A stretch of DNA of 64,000 bases, taken from Warburgia ugandensis. Lineage: Eukaryota > Streptophyta > Magnoliopsida > Canellales > Canellaceae. Under the pieces are notes generated by a model, which did no database searches, had not been told where the DNA came from, and saw only the letters and a list, made by a program, of their open reading frames with translations. Within the stretch, counting starts at the first letter, position 1. The number at the start of each line of letters is the position of its first letter. Both the position numbers and the translations under genes were made by a program. Positions 22,628-35,447 of this stretch are shown here, one piece after another. The stretch covers positions 59,617,880-59,681,879 of the forward strand of contig CP141132.1 in NCBI GenBank assembly GCA_035236585.1. The letters run 5' to 3'.

Positions 22628-24947
22628 GGCCTAGAATTCATATTGACACCTTACCTGTGCCCATAAAATAGGAAGAAAAAGAGTCAGTTGATGTACATTA
22701 ACCTACTTTAGGGTACACATTAGAAGATAACCAAGGTTTAAGCCAAACCTTGTCCCCACCTCTAGTAATACAAGAATAACCTTTTAGGCAAGGGCAGAGT
22801 CAAATTATATCTCAATTTCAGGACAATGTTAGGGAAACGGAGGAAAAAGTTAACTTGGATATAATGGTCATTGTTATCCCTCAATTTAGTCAAGAGAAGG
22901 GTCATTCATCTCCAAATGGTCCAATAAAATGCATGGTCATACACGAAAACATTGTGTTACCATCACCTCAATTTTCAAGGTGGAGGAATTATATTGACTA
23001 CCATGAAATTTGAAGATGAGGAATCATCAATATGATTCCCCACAATAAAAATTTGTGGCGATCTTCATTGTTTTAATGTTACCACCACAAAAAATTTTAG
23101 GGTGGAGGCAATATTAGATTATCGCAAGATTCTGAAATGGCGTGGGAAATCTCACCATTCTATCTTAGGGTTAGGATTATGACAAATAAGTTGACCAAAT
23201 TAGCTTTAGGTTTAGAAAGTTAGGTTAGGCAATGTCTAGCTGAAGACGTAAAACTTAGTGCTTCCTGGGAGGCAACCCAGATGTTTTTCAAATCTCTATC
23301 TTGTACATCCTTCCATTATCATATAGAATCCTATGCTTTTCAAACATTGAGGACAATTTTTCATTCAGGTTGGGGGATGTAGATGCATGTAGAGATGTTG
23401 AAGTTTTTTTTTTTTTTTTTTTGAGTTTTCTTGATTCTTTAAAAAAAATTTAGAAAAAAAAAGTTTTTAAGGTAGAGTTCCCTTACTTTGATGAGAATAA
23501 GATGTTTAGAATTTAGTAATTCCATTGTTTTCACCTCTTAATAGGAATGCATATGATTAGTTTTGCATATCATTCGTGTGTTAAAGCATTTTATGAAAGT
23601 TAATTATTGGAAACCATTTACACACAGCTCATAATCAAGACTAATAGAGAGGTAATGACTTAGAGACCCTGAGGAAAATCAGTGAAGACCTATAACCGAA
23701 TGAGATTTAGAGACTATCTTCTTTCAGAGAGTTATACGTAATTTTACAATTTCTTCAATGTATATAAATTAGTGTGATCCTATTATCCTTGTTTTGGTTA
23801 AACATCAAGAATAAATAGGAGTAATAGCTTTAATTCGACAAAAATTATTGAATCTGATAGGCTTTAGGAAACTTAGGAAATGATATAGGTCATCTTTGCT
23901 CAGCCCAGAGACATAAAGCCTACCTAATATATCATACCACTAGTTAGCTCCTGTGAGCCTATTATTAAGCCTTTTCTTTCCTATGCCCACTTACCTTAAA
24001 TTGAAACAAGCTAGTAAATTAAATAACCAATACCCATCTTCAAAATGAGTAGAGTTAGTAGAAAAAGTGCAAAAATAGGACAAAAAAGTCAAGAAGTGAG
24101 AAACATGAGTAATCTTTCTTCCAAAGAAGCCAAAGAAAGAGAAGTGACAAAAAAAGTAATAAATTGAAAGAGAAAGACAAAAATCTGAAAGAGATATTCA
24201 CTTTATGGACAACCTAAAAGAAAAGTTGTCCTAACAGATATTCATTGAAGTGCTCTACTCAATTTTGGACCTTTGAAATCATTATACCCTTCTTTTCTGA
24301 ACCTATCCTAAGCCTATGTTTCGTCTTAGTTAAAGATCTATTGATCTTAGGTGGAACATAGCCTTAAAGAGGAGATAAAAAGAAGGACTTAAGGTAAAAT
24401 ACCCCTAATATTCTTGGTGATAGCATCCACTCTTAGGGATAACTTTCATTTGTCTCATGGGCATTAAAATATTTATGTGAACCATTAGCTTATTGGATTC
24501 GATCACATAATGAGAGAAATATATTTAAACCCCTTATCTGAGAGTTTCATTTCTGAGTGTATACCTATGAGGATTTGAGGTCAAGACATATTTCCAATGG
24601 AATTTAAGCATATCCAATTAAAGTCAAGATTTATGTGGCTGTATACACACATATGCACTCTAAGAAATAGCTCAAATAAAATGTCTTTAATATGTGTATG
24701 ATGTGTAAAATTGTCAAATCCTCTTCATTAAGTTGTAAAAAACTAGTAAATTGCTAATGAATGAGAATTCTCTGAGATAAAATAAGGGAATTAGTCTAAT
24801 TGAATTTTGTGGGTATATTCACTACAAACCCTCATGAGGCATAACTCATCCACTAGGGGTTCAAGGACTTGTTGCATGCGCTAAATATAATCGTGAGTAC
24901 TTATGAAAGTGGCACATTGTATCAGTTAAAATTTTTTTTTTTTTGCA
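22628..24947 (+). other. 3' interior of the LARD-like element
   Basis: Degenerate continuation of the ORF to about 22990, then non-coding AT-rich DNA with the GGGAGGCAACCCA and GGTTGGGGGATG signals typical of plant Gypsy elements and a poly(T) run near 23405. No gene seen. Confidence 0.5.
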
Positions 24948-27086
24948 TGTTTTGCTCAGGATTACCAAAAGACCCCTAGTTTAGCATTTATTTAGATGAT
25001 CTAACTTATCAATTTGATAATTTTTGGATAAAATATGAAAATTTAGCACAAATTGACCATCTAACCATAAATTGTCAAAATTAACAGTAAGATGTTCATC
25101 TGAGCTAATCAGATGCCTAAGGTACGGTTAGATGACTATGATCTAGTCTAATGTCTTGTAGATCAACTAACAGAGGCTTGGATGGCTTAGATCGATACTC
25201 AACAGTGCAGATGATCCAAGAGAGCATTGAAGGGATCAAATCATTCGCAAAAGAAAGATGTGATGGTTTCCTAAAAGAAGGTGATTTCTAATTATAGGAA
25301 AGGAAATTATTGATGAGATTTCCTAAATAGGAGATAACTTTGGAATGATGAGTTTGATTAAAAGGAGGAAGAAGTTTCCAAGTGGAAACAAACTTTTCCC
25401 GTAAGGAAAGGCATAAGGCTTTAAAAGGAGGAGACACTCGTAGGGGGAGGGCGGGCTTTTTTTTTTTTTTTTGCTTTCCATTCTATTTTGCCTTTTGTTT
25501 TTATTATCTTTGTTCATGTTTTCCTATTTTCACCTTAATTATCTACTTCCCTTTTACATGCAACCTTACCTTTCTCTTCTCTTTCTCTTTTACGTATTCC
25601 TCCTCCCATCAATCTCCATCTCTCCCTTCTCTGTCTTTCAACGCACCCAGCTTGTTTTCCCTCTGTTTCTATGTTTTTTTTCACCACACTTTCCATCACC
25701 CCATTCTCCCTCAACCCGACGTAGTCTGTCAAGACCTAACACCACATCAACTCCAGATCACGTTCGGCCAGTCCATGTTCTCCATCTCCTTATTGCACCA
25801 CACCATCCCTCTCCCTCATTCTCTCTCATCTATCTTGCCTTAATCCTCTGTCTACAGGTTCTCACTCTTCCCATCTCCTCACTTTCCTTATCCCCCATCC
25901 CAGCACAGCTCGACAACCCCTCTCTTCCATATTCACTGGCAGACAGCCTAAGCTTCATCCCATCATCCGGTTACCTCTATTGGTCGACTCTCCCTTCACT
26001 GCATCTACCACCCATTCACCCCTATTTGCTCCTCCTCCTATGCTCTCTCTTTTCTAGATCACTCCATTGGTCAGCCCATCTCGAGTTCCCCATCTTCGCA
26101 TTGCACCAGCCATCCAGCCCTGTTCTTCTCTTCAGTCAAAACCTATAACCCGAGCTGGTGCCGCATATCCACTCATTCCACCGATCCCGCATAGCTGAGC
26201 AAGGCCAACCAGATACTCCATCACCTGTAAACTAAGCTAGGTCCAACACTATAGATCCATCGCACTAGCATCGGCCAGCCAAGGGTGATCCCCATCTTCT
26301 TCGGCTATTTCTGTTTTATAGAAGTTTTAGAAAAAAATTCCACTTTTGGCCATAGGAGGATATTTTAAATTACATTTTCTGTCTCGTTACTATTACTATT
26401 CATGTTCTATGTTATTTTAGTTTTGGTTATTCACGTTCTGTGTTATTCCGTAGTTAATGCAGGAACTATCTTATTTGTTCCTGTTTAACCAAATCAAAGG
26501 TTCTGGATTAACCACGAGAAACCTCTTATTTCTTGTCTGTTTTAATTCAGAATTTCAATTAACTTTTAGAACTTGTTTTTAGGATAGTTTCTAGTTTGAT
26601 TACTATTCCTGATCTTCAATTTGATTTCTAAAATCAGATCTAAGCCATTAATTACTAACTTTCTTAATTAGACTAGATCTATTAAAATTTGAAGAATCTG
26701 ACAAATTCATTCATCAAATCATTAATCAAGGACATATTGAATATACTGATGAAGTTTGATCAAAGTTTTTGATACCAGAATTGAAGAATTGGATAGTACT
26801 TAAGCTAGGGAAGTAGATTTTTCTTCTTCTTTTTTCTAGTTTTAGTTTTAGTCAAGGTTCTGTTGTAATTTTCCTTTTTCTTTTTGGAATTAGACCTCTG
26901 TAATTTCATTGTTAAATCAAATCTGAAGTCTAATTTCTTTTTGTTAATTATTGAATTTTAATTTTAATTTTTAAATAATTAATTTTTATTAAAACTCCAA
27001 ATTCTTAAAGCGTGTCCTTGTGGGATTAACCTGTACTTGCATTAGCTATACCATAATAGCTTGTGCACTTGCGAAAAACAACAACA
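24948..27086 (+). repeat. 3' LTR of the LARD-like element
   Basis: Aligns with the 5' LTR from the AAAAGACCC block (24967) to the final ACAACA, with many point differences and small indels, so the insertion is not recent. A long T run precedes it instead of a clear polypurine tract. Confidence 0.8.
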
Positions 27087-27670
27087 CCATAATTGATGCA
27101 TGGAAGGCCTGCTGTGGCTACCAAATTCATCCATGTAATGGTAGCCAGGTGTGGAAGAACTTGAATTTGGGAGTAGTGTTGCCCCTTGAAGAGAGAAAAA
27201 TGTCGACTGGGCCTAGAATGAATAGGGTAAAGGGCCCATTTTAAGAGATAAAGCAATCATATAGTATACTTTTAAGATATGGGAGAGTATTGAATTCCCA
27301 CTTTTGTTATGAGGAGGGACACACCATGAAAGGTCACCCTAACAGAGAAGGGGCCTCTTCCATCTACCTTATTCTAGCAAGATACCTTAAGGGATGTCAA
27401 GGAAAAGTCATGTAAAAGGACCTTGCTCCCATCTTAGTGTCATGCAATGTTAGTCAATCATTGATATTCGTACTAACATTGTCTTTCAACATCGCTTACA
27501 TGTTCGAGAGTCATCTACTAGAAGACAGAAGCAGACTAGTACTCCCATTGACACAGTGCCACCACCACCTTATAGTAGCACATTTGCCACTACCCTAACC
27601 AAGAAGAAAACATCAAGCACAAAGCCAAGAAGGGTGCCAAATGCTATGGGCCTGTATGCAGCTCTAGATG
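27087..27670 (+). pseudogene. MuDR/MULE transposase remnant, C-terminal part
   Basis: Directly after the inserted LTR element the transposase resumes with IIDAWKACCGYQIHPCNGSQ (27090-27150) and a VLPLEERKMSTG...PRMNRVK stretch. The first matches the conserved WxxxYxxxIxP tail after the SWIM finger of MuDR-type transposases. A decayed zinc-knuckle (CYEEGHTMKG, about 27309-27340) and a Pro/Ser/Lys-rich tail follow, in shifted frames. With 16690-18387 it forms one transposase split by the LTR element. Confidence 0.75.
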
Positions 27671-29439
27671 GGTTGTACCTATGTCAAGGTAAATGTGGTT
27701 TATGTTGCTCTAAATAGGTTGTACTTATGTTAAGGTAAATGTGATCCATTGTTAGGATTGTTTGCCTTAAAATCCAACCTAATTTAAATAACTCTTGATT
27801 GTTAGGATTTTATTCTGCTGGTTGATAGATGCTTGACCAAAGGAAGAGAGGAGAACACATTGTGTGTACAAGGCTTCAACACCAAAGAGATGAACTTGTT
27901 AGGAGAATAAGTACAATAAGAGAAGTTGGGACACAAGAGAGTCGAGATAGATCTTCTAATGATCCATCTATGGATGTGTAAGAAGATATATAACAAAAGA
28001 AAAGAAACATGAATGTGTTTTTCGTTTGGCAGTATGTTCTTTTTCGTAAAAATTGGGGTATTTTTCAATAATTGGGATATTCTTTTATCCACTTTTGTAA
28101 GCACTCGATGTAACTTGGATATCACTTCTTTATTAATACTATTATAGTGACTGGATTGGCTTGATTTGAGGGGCCAACACCACTCCCTTGCAGTCATTTC
28201 TATTTCATTGTTCTTTGCAGAAAGAAGTATTGTGAAAATCATTTTTGCCTGTGGAACTAAAAAGTGTATCAATAGATAACAGGTTTTGACTATCATAAGG
28301 ACAAAACTATATCAATTCCATAGATATTTTAAATCAAAAGTACATTCATACTGCAAAGATTAACTACCAAAAGTGCACTATTACTATAAGGGTTATGATA
28401 GAACTTTTAAATAAGAAACGCGTTGTTACTACAAGTTTTGACATAGAAAATATCAAAGATATTGAGATGTTAACTATGATTGTAAACACATTATTTAGGC
28501 AACCAAAAAAAAAAAATCAAAATTATCAGCAAGTTTAACTATCATAAGTAGAACTATTGGCTTTAGTTAATGGCTGCAAGCAACAAGAAACCATTGCATG
28601 TCAATCAGTTATTTGGCCCCCTTTGATGAGTCAATTCCATCCTCACTATGATTGCACTGAAGATTGATCATGTCTACTTCAATCACCTTCAATCTATGTG
28701 TGTAAAGATGTAAAGCAATGCAATTCAATTTTAACATATTCAAGACATGGCATAATTTTCTTTGGACTACACAAATAGAATTTAGAAAACACCTTTTAGT
28801 GATCTCTTTTGCCCTTTTTAGCTGGTTTCTTCACTTTTTCATTGGCAACACTTGGAAAGTGTATCCTCTTGCCTTTTATATGTATAGCTCTTAAAGTAGG
28901 ATATTGCTAATCTAGAGCTAGATCTTTATCTTAAGATCCAAATCCCCGACCAACATATGAATGTTTCATTATAAGGAAAAATGCTTCCTGGAGCAATTAG
29001 AAGTCAATTTTCGCATATTGTTTGTCCTAAAGCATTTATCCTGCAACTTTCTTTACTAATACATGTAAGCCTCAAGCCTTGAGGAGTTATAGATCTGGCA
29101 TATAAAGACTGAAGACTTTGTGTCTTTTCTATTTTTTGGATCCTTCTAAACTCTTCATGGTAAGGCCTATTCACCATTGCTAAGGGTAGATGAACAGGAA
29201 GATATATAATAAACCAGCACAATTGATGGAGATCATATTGAGGGAAGCAAACAAATGATAGGTGGAAGAACTTCGTTAGTGCTATACTACTACTTGCATG
29301 GTGTCATGAAGGCTAATAGAGTATTAATTATATTTGACAAAGTTTTGTAGTTGTGGACTGAGCACTATAAAGTGATAGAATAATGTATATAGTTTATTAT
29401 ATTAAAACTTCATCCCCTTTTGTTGGGATTTTGCAATGG

Positions 29440-29441
<2 letters not shown>
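27671..29441. other. Unassigned repeat-like DNA
   Basis: No gene supported. A plus-strand piece at about 27829-27978 reads RGEHIVCTRLQHQRDELVRR and looks protein-derived, possibly a further part of the MULE or another transposon, but I cannot name it. The minus-strand frame over 27802-28296 looks like chance. Confidence 0.35.

Positions 29442-29498
<57 letters not shown>
29442..29498. repeat. (CT)n microsatellite
   Basis: About 28 CT units. Confidence 0.98.
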
Positions 29499-29501
<3 letters not shown>

Positions 29502-32500
29502 AACTATTTAGTCATGACTGCAACTCCTTGAGAATGAAAAATTGAAAATCCAAGCTTTCAAGGAGAAGAGAGGCTTAAGTTGTAGAACTATATCACCTCT
29601 CAAGGGTCAATATATCTGAGCTCTTCTTTATAGAAACCAACTCCCAAATATACATACTAGCTTCATTATATGGAAAAGTTCTGGAAAGAAGTACATAATG
29701 GCAAACATAGTGACTGTAAGCCATCTTAGTGACAATTAAGATTGTAGGAATTCTTGCATATATTTCCCATCTCTTTGAGAAGATTTATGAAATACTCACA
29801 TTTATCATTTATTAACAAATTAGCTACAAGCTAAGCCCCAAAGGGGTATGATAATTGGCTCAAAAGAGAGCAATATTCGTATGCAAAAAGCATTTCACTC
29901 TAGCATAGTTCAGCACACTATTTCATTAATATAGTGTCCAACGACAACCACCACTACAATTGAAGCACAACCATCACAAAAAACAACAAATTAATGAATC
30001 TATTCATCAAGAATGCCACCTCTCCTTCCCTTGAAACTTAGGGTGAGACTAACCACACTCTTGTAGATGTTGCCATGAAATAGCTTGCAATTGCTTCCCT
30101 TGCACCTTGTCCTATGCTGCTAGATTCTTGTCTTTGATCTCTTGCTTCTGTGGCTTGTCTTGCTAGCAGGGCTCCATCTTCATCCTTCCATTTGGAAAAT
30201 CCACAATCAAACTCTCTCTTCCAATCTAGAAACTTATAGTAATTCTTTTTCAAATTTTTTTTTTGTATCTGACTTGAACACTCTGAGTTCCCCATGAGCC
30301 TTAGGACACATCAACCTTTGAGCTTCATCTTCATTAGAACTTTCTGTGTTGTCTTTTTCCATTTACCTAGTATGTAGAAGGGGAAGCAAAAGACCGCATC
30401 TTTTGGGGATTTAACTGCCCTTCATATTGAGCATACATCAAAGGAGAATCAAGGGTTTCCAAAGATTTAGGGAAGATTAGCGATACACTAGAAGGTCAAT
30501 TCACCAATGCATCAAGTCAACTACCACATGGGCATGACACACTAGCTAGAAACAAATACTTTTAGATACTAACGACTTAAGTGAGATATGAAAAAAGCCT
30601 AAACTTTGGGTCTTTTCTTAACAATCAACAAGTTGATACTTATTTTGATTTTCATTGAAGTTTAGGCTTTTTTCAAAGATTTCTCTTTTCTTAACAGAAT
30701 GTGTAGTAGAGTTTAATTTCTTTCCCCTTTGATGAATTTCTTTAGCATAAATATCAATAAGGTATTTTCCTTTTAGAGATGCTCCAAAGATGCAAAAAAA
30801 CAAACCATTTGAAAATGAAAATTAGATGGGCCCACATGGACTATTTTACCCATTCATCTTGTTTGGCCTACCCTGCTTCTAGCTACTAGTTTTTCAATTG
30901 AAATTTTGAATCTCATTATTAATAAACATAAAATACAATAACTAAAATCATCCAACGATCATGTATTTTGGTGTTTAGACATTTGAATGAAGGTTGAACA
31001 TGACGATTGGATCAAATCATCCAAATATAAGGCATAACAAGATTAAGTTTCCAAAATGTGTTATCTCACACATTTTCAAATCATTTTCTTTAGCTCTTTA
31101 TTTTCTAAGGAGGCAACCTTGTGGACTCTATATTCAAGGGGTCTATCCTAATGACCAATTGGGACATGTATATGCAAAATAGCTTAGTGTTCTTTTGTTG
31201 AAATTGTGTTTTTAAGTTAAAAGGAGTCCCACATCTAGAGGATAAGAGGCATGCCAATATAAGAGCTTGAGTAACTAATTTTATGAATATGAAAACTTGT
31301 TTAGTGAGTGGGCATGTGCATGCCTACGTGCATGTGTGTATGTGAATGTGAGTGGTCCGAGTGTGTAGGCCTGTCGCTTAAGAGACTGTCCAGTGCTACA
31401 ATGCACAATTCTCATCAATGGGGCCCACCCACATGGAGAAGAGTGAAGATGATGGTTCTTTGAGGCTTGCTGCCTAGGTGTAGATCACCCTCTTGATCAC
31501 TTTGTGAATTAGCCATTAATGGTAGATAACCTAGTTGTATAGGCTATTGGAGTACTTTGACTAATCTTCTAATTTTCTACAGTATCCAAATGTGCATACA
31601 ACGTAAGTTTTTATATTTTTTCAAAAAATTTAATTATTTTTTTAGAATTTAATGTTTATAATGAGCCACAAATAATCTTATGGTTAACAAGCTAAAATAT
31701 TTTGATTTTCTTAAATTTCAATAGGGGTAGCCTTTAGATTAACCTAATCTAGATACTCCTCATTTTTGGACTTTCTATTGCTTACCAGTTGGATAAATCA
31801 ATCACTTTACACCCCTCCTTAGTTAGCTATAAGCAATCTAAGTCATGGAATGTACTAGTAAAGTTAATCATTTAAAAAATAACACATTGAATAAGCATAG
31901 GGTTAATAGAGTGATAGTGGATCGCCTCCTTCCAAGAGGGACCGATGAGATTGAAGGTTTCTATGGTTCTCTTTCAATCAATTTTATTTTAAAATCTAGA
32001 AGGCTAGGATTCACGAAAGCTAATGATCAACCTAGGTGGCTCAAGAGGTGGTGATGAAATCCGCCCTTGATCATATAGGGTATGGTGGCCTTAATATTAA
32101 ATTTCCATTCACCATGGTAGTTGGATTAACATAGTCACCTTAAAGTAAAAAAAAATTCCCTAAAATGCAAGGTAAACATGTAACCTAATGCAATAACACT
32201 AGAAAGTATGTAACAATTAAAATGAATGCAATATCCATGCAATTATACTATCAAACAATAATGCATAGCTTAATTAATACGCAAAACCTAAATATAAGAA
32301 ATTGAAAAGAGAGAGGAAAACCTTATAGTGGGATCCTGGCTTTAGGTCATCTTGTATAAGGGTAAATCATTTACAAATCACCTCCACTTCGGTGAAACAA
32401 TGGTTTTACGCTTGACGTGTATCATTACAACCCTTTTAATTATGCTTAAAGTACAAATATAAGTCCTTCTCACTAAATTCCTCTAAAAAATAAAAGGAAA

Positions 32501-32551
32501 AAAAATAAAAAAAATATCCTCATTTGATGGTGGTTTGGCAACAGAATCACC
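29499..32551. other. Unassigned intergenic DNA
   Basis: No gene recognised. Around 31197-31300 the text GTCCCACATCTAGAGG with TATAAGAGCTTG resembles the promoter region of a Copia-type LTR, but neither matching ends nor a second copy were found. Open frames here are short and unrecognised. Confidence 0.35.
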
Positions 32552-34961
32552 TTCTTAGCAATAGTGCAAAAACTTGTTTGAGTCTTTTGCAAGTGCACTG
32601 TAGTCAGTTGTAATATTATGTGGGGTTAAATCCATAGAGAGGATATAGTATGAAATTAATGTAATATAGTTGATCTAGACTAATTATCCTAAAATTAATG
32701 CAAAATTAAACATAGATGACAAATTTTCAATTTAATGGATGAGATAGAATAGATTTTTAATCTAAACTTAAATTACTAGGATTAAAGATCACTTATTTTA
32801 AATTAGATTCACCATGTATTATTTTTTATAACTCGAGAATTCAATTGAAACTATAATTACAATAGTAGAAAATATTTTTAAATTAATTTAAAGAAATAAA
32901 CTTTAAAAACTTAGATAATTAATCAAATTCTAAGTAATTTATATAAAACCTAACTGTAACGGATCAAAGATCAAAGAATTATAATAAAGATAAAATTATT
33001 CTTTTCAAAAGTAGTTTCCTAAGAAAATTAAAATATTAAAATCTTAATAAGTGGTGTTTTTAAGATAAAAATAATATCACTTTAATTTTAAAAATAAAAC
33101 TAGCCTATCATGATTTTTAAATTTATTCTAAAAACTATGAAAATTAATTAAAAAACCAAAAACTCTAACTAATTAAGAAAACTAATTTTTAATAGTTAAA
33201 CATGAATCAAAACTTACATCTAATAATCTAAAATATATCTTAGAACATATCATAAAAAAATAACTAAAATCCTAAACAAAATAATTTTTAAAAATTTTAA
33301 TCACTTTTATTTCTAAAAATTACTAAAACATACTAAATTAATTAAATTTTAATATCATCCATAGTTATTCTTGATTTTTCATGCATCAAAACATAACCAC
33401 AAAATTTATCTTAAAGAATAACAAAAATATAAAGCAATACACTACACTGTAAACAGGCTAGTGACACTAGCACTGTAAAAATTAAATTTTTTGAAAGTAC
33501 CCAAATTTAAACCTAGATTCTAAAAATAACATTTACAATGACTTTCTTGATCAATTTTATTCAATATCTACTAACTAAACATTAAAAATAGAGATGAATT
33601 GAAAGAAATATAAAGTGAAAAAGGAAACTAGGTGAGTGACAATAATAATCAGATAGTAAAACGTAGTTACTATTCACTCAAACAGTAACATGTTTCTAAC
33701 TTTGAGCTCTTCATTTGATTCCTTCTTGAACGCAAATACAAAATCTAAAATATGGGTTTTCTTCTACTTAGTGTCTTCTATCTAATGGCAATCAACCTTG
33801 AAGATTTTCGTTGAGTAAAATCACACATGAATATCCCATTCTCATCAATCAATGTGCATTGTTCATCATCTTCTTCTTCAACCTCTATTTTTCTTTGAAT
33901 TTTGAATCTTTCTTTTCAGCCTCTTCAATCTAATACTTATAGATGAATAAGAGGTTAATTTTCTTTACTTTTCTAGTAGTTTCCTCCTCTTATTTCTCTT
34001 TCTCCCCAAGCAATTCTATACCAAATTGAGTTTCTAACTTGTTTTCCTTACTTTGTTTCATTGGGAAACTTCCTCCTTTCTCCTCATCAGTGCACTTGTC
34101 CTCCAAATTTACTTTTCTCTATCTTTCTCTCCACATCTCAATCAAGTAAGACAAATGTGTGACCCAGGCAACTGATTGATCATTAGAACCAGTCATACTA
34201 TGGGTCATACTCAAATATGTTTTTACCAAAGAAATCTTTTGGATTTTTATGATTAAAGCCATCCATCAGTTAAGATTTATCCATCAATGTCTTTCCAATG
34301 ATATCTTACCCACCTGATCTTTCATCTCCCATGGAATTATCTTAATTCAATCTAAAACTTCCATTAAAGTCTTTTGATCTTGGCCCAAAAATGATAGTTT
34401 AAAACAATCAAGGCTATTGATCATGTCCATCTTGATAATACCTTCACATCCATGACCAATCAATTTAAAGATGACATGTTTTAAGATATCTTTTAGAGAA
34501 ATCTTGACCATTTAAAGTTATATTGCTTAGATCACCATTGATTCTCTTCAATCTGCCACTAATCTTAGAATTCTTAGAACATTTGTAGTTAAAAATAGAA
34601 CTTGAGCCATTTTGTCTTGATTTGATTGGAATCATCCAATTCATCTTGAATTGATTATAGCTATTCACTTCAATCTAATCTTGATTGACAATCCAGAATG
34701 GTGATTGGTTTGATCTAATCTCTTGGATATTGATCTATGACCTACCAAACATAGAAAAAGTCCTAATTAGGACTATACAACATGTGAATTCGCACATACT
34801 TACTTCAGATCTTCATCTAACTCTGAAAATTTACCAAATTATGGCTAGATTAAAAATAAGTATTTTAGTACAAATCTATCCTATAAACATGAAATGAATG
34901 ATCAAATGCATTAAAATAATGTAAAAGTTAGGATTCTTAATATAAAAATCAACACTCAACA
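32552..34961 (-). mobile_element. Minus-strand Gypsy-type LTR with adjoining decayed primer-binding site
   Basis: On the minus strand the LTR runs 34961-32575. It starts TGTTGAGTGTTGATTTTTA and ends GCAAAAGACTCAAACA, with the GCACTTGCAAAA-type terminus shared with the Gypsy LTRs nearby. Just past it, minus-strand AGTTTTTGCACTATTGCTAAG (32573-32553) matches the plant Gypsy primer-binding site TTTTTGGCGCCGTTGCCGGGGA apart from one lost G and C-to-T/G-to-A changes. The internal region to the left cannot be followed and no second LTR was found, so this is a truncated element. It is very AT-rich. Confidence 0.6.
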
Positions 34962-35059
34962 CTACTCGTTTTTAACCTCTTGTCTACGCTTAACATTTAA
35001 GAGTTTCTTGAAAAAGTTGCATACTAAGAAGAGATTGTTAATGCATTGCCCTATAGGTT

Positions 35060-35447
35060 ACTTAATAGTGATTGAAGAATGGTTTTGAACAATGAAAAAG
35101 ATGTACCAAACTTGTGTGATTGTGTGATTAATGCTGGTTCAATAGATGTCTATCTAGAAGTTAATCAGCCATTAAAGGAGTAACCAAATGAAAATGAAGC
35201 TAAGGGGGAGAACATTTGGAGGATGACATGGAGATTGAGGTAGAAGAAGGGATGAAAGAAGTTAAAGGTGGGAGAAGATGGTGGTCTGGAAGAGTCTTCT
35301 GATGAGTGTGATGAAGACTAGTAGCCTGCAAGTACTAAAGCTAACGACAAAGACTTGGATGAGATGATTATTGAAGTTAGGGCTAAGGTGAAAGAAATGA
35401 AGAAAGCTAAATATGAATATCTTGATGAGGCTATTAAGGATATGCAT
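35060..35447 (+). pseudogene. Second MULE transposase remnant, acidic N-terminal part
   Basis: Frames in this stretch read acidic Asp/Glu-rich sequence with GSIDVYLEV, EVNQPLKE, LEESSDE and a Lys/Glu-rich helix ending EYLDEAIKDMH, as at the N-terminus of plant MULE transposases. It stops where a 2.4-kb LTR begins and resumes at 37848. Confidence 0.55.

Larger units (their letters stand above)
18388..27086 (+). mobile_element. Non-autonomous Gypsy-type LTR retrotransposon (LARD-like), 8.7 kb
   Basis: Two similar LTRs of about 2.1 kb (18388-20446 and 24948-27086) flank a 4.5-kb interior without protease, RT, RNase H or integrase motifs. Right after the 5' LTR, GTTTTTGGCATCATTTCTCAGGA (20448-20470) resembles the TGGCGCCGTTGCCGGGGA primer-binding site of plant Gypsy/Athila-type elements. 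Near 23265-23280 is CTTCCTGGGAGGCAACCCA, and near 23368 TTCAGGTTGGGGGATG, both hallmarks of the 3' region of such elements. The interior codes only for one degenerate Tyr/Pro/His-rich ORF (21620-22627). It sits inside a MULE transposase. The 5-bp flanks (GCACA, CCATA) do not match well, so the TSD is decayed or the ends are off by a few bases. Confidence 0.75.

Noticed and set aside
25382..26148. Open frames of up to 225 residues
   Set aside because: Same pyrimidine-rich LTR leader (3' LTR copy). Composition is Ser/Pro/Leu/Phe from CT-rich DNA, with no conserved motif.
18383..27091. 5-bp TSD for the LARD-like element (GCACA versus CCATA)
   Set aside because: Only three of five bases agree, so it is not claimed as a TSD.
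27802..28296. 164-residue minus-strand frame
   Set aside because: No recognisable motif. The plus strand carries protein-like sequence in part of it, so the minus frame is probably a shadow.
31197..31601. Possible Copia LTR (GTCCCACATC and TATAAGAG motifs, TGTTGAAA start)
   Set aside because: No matching second LTR, no convincing PBS after it, and no TSD at any candidate end.
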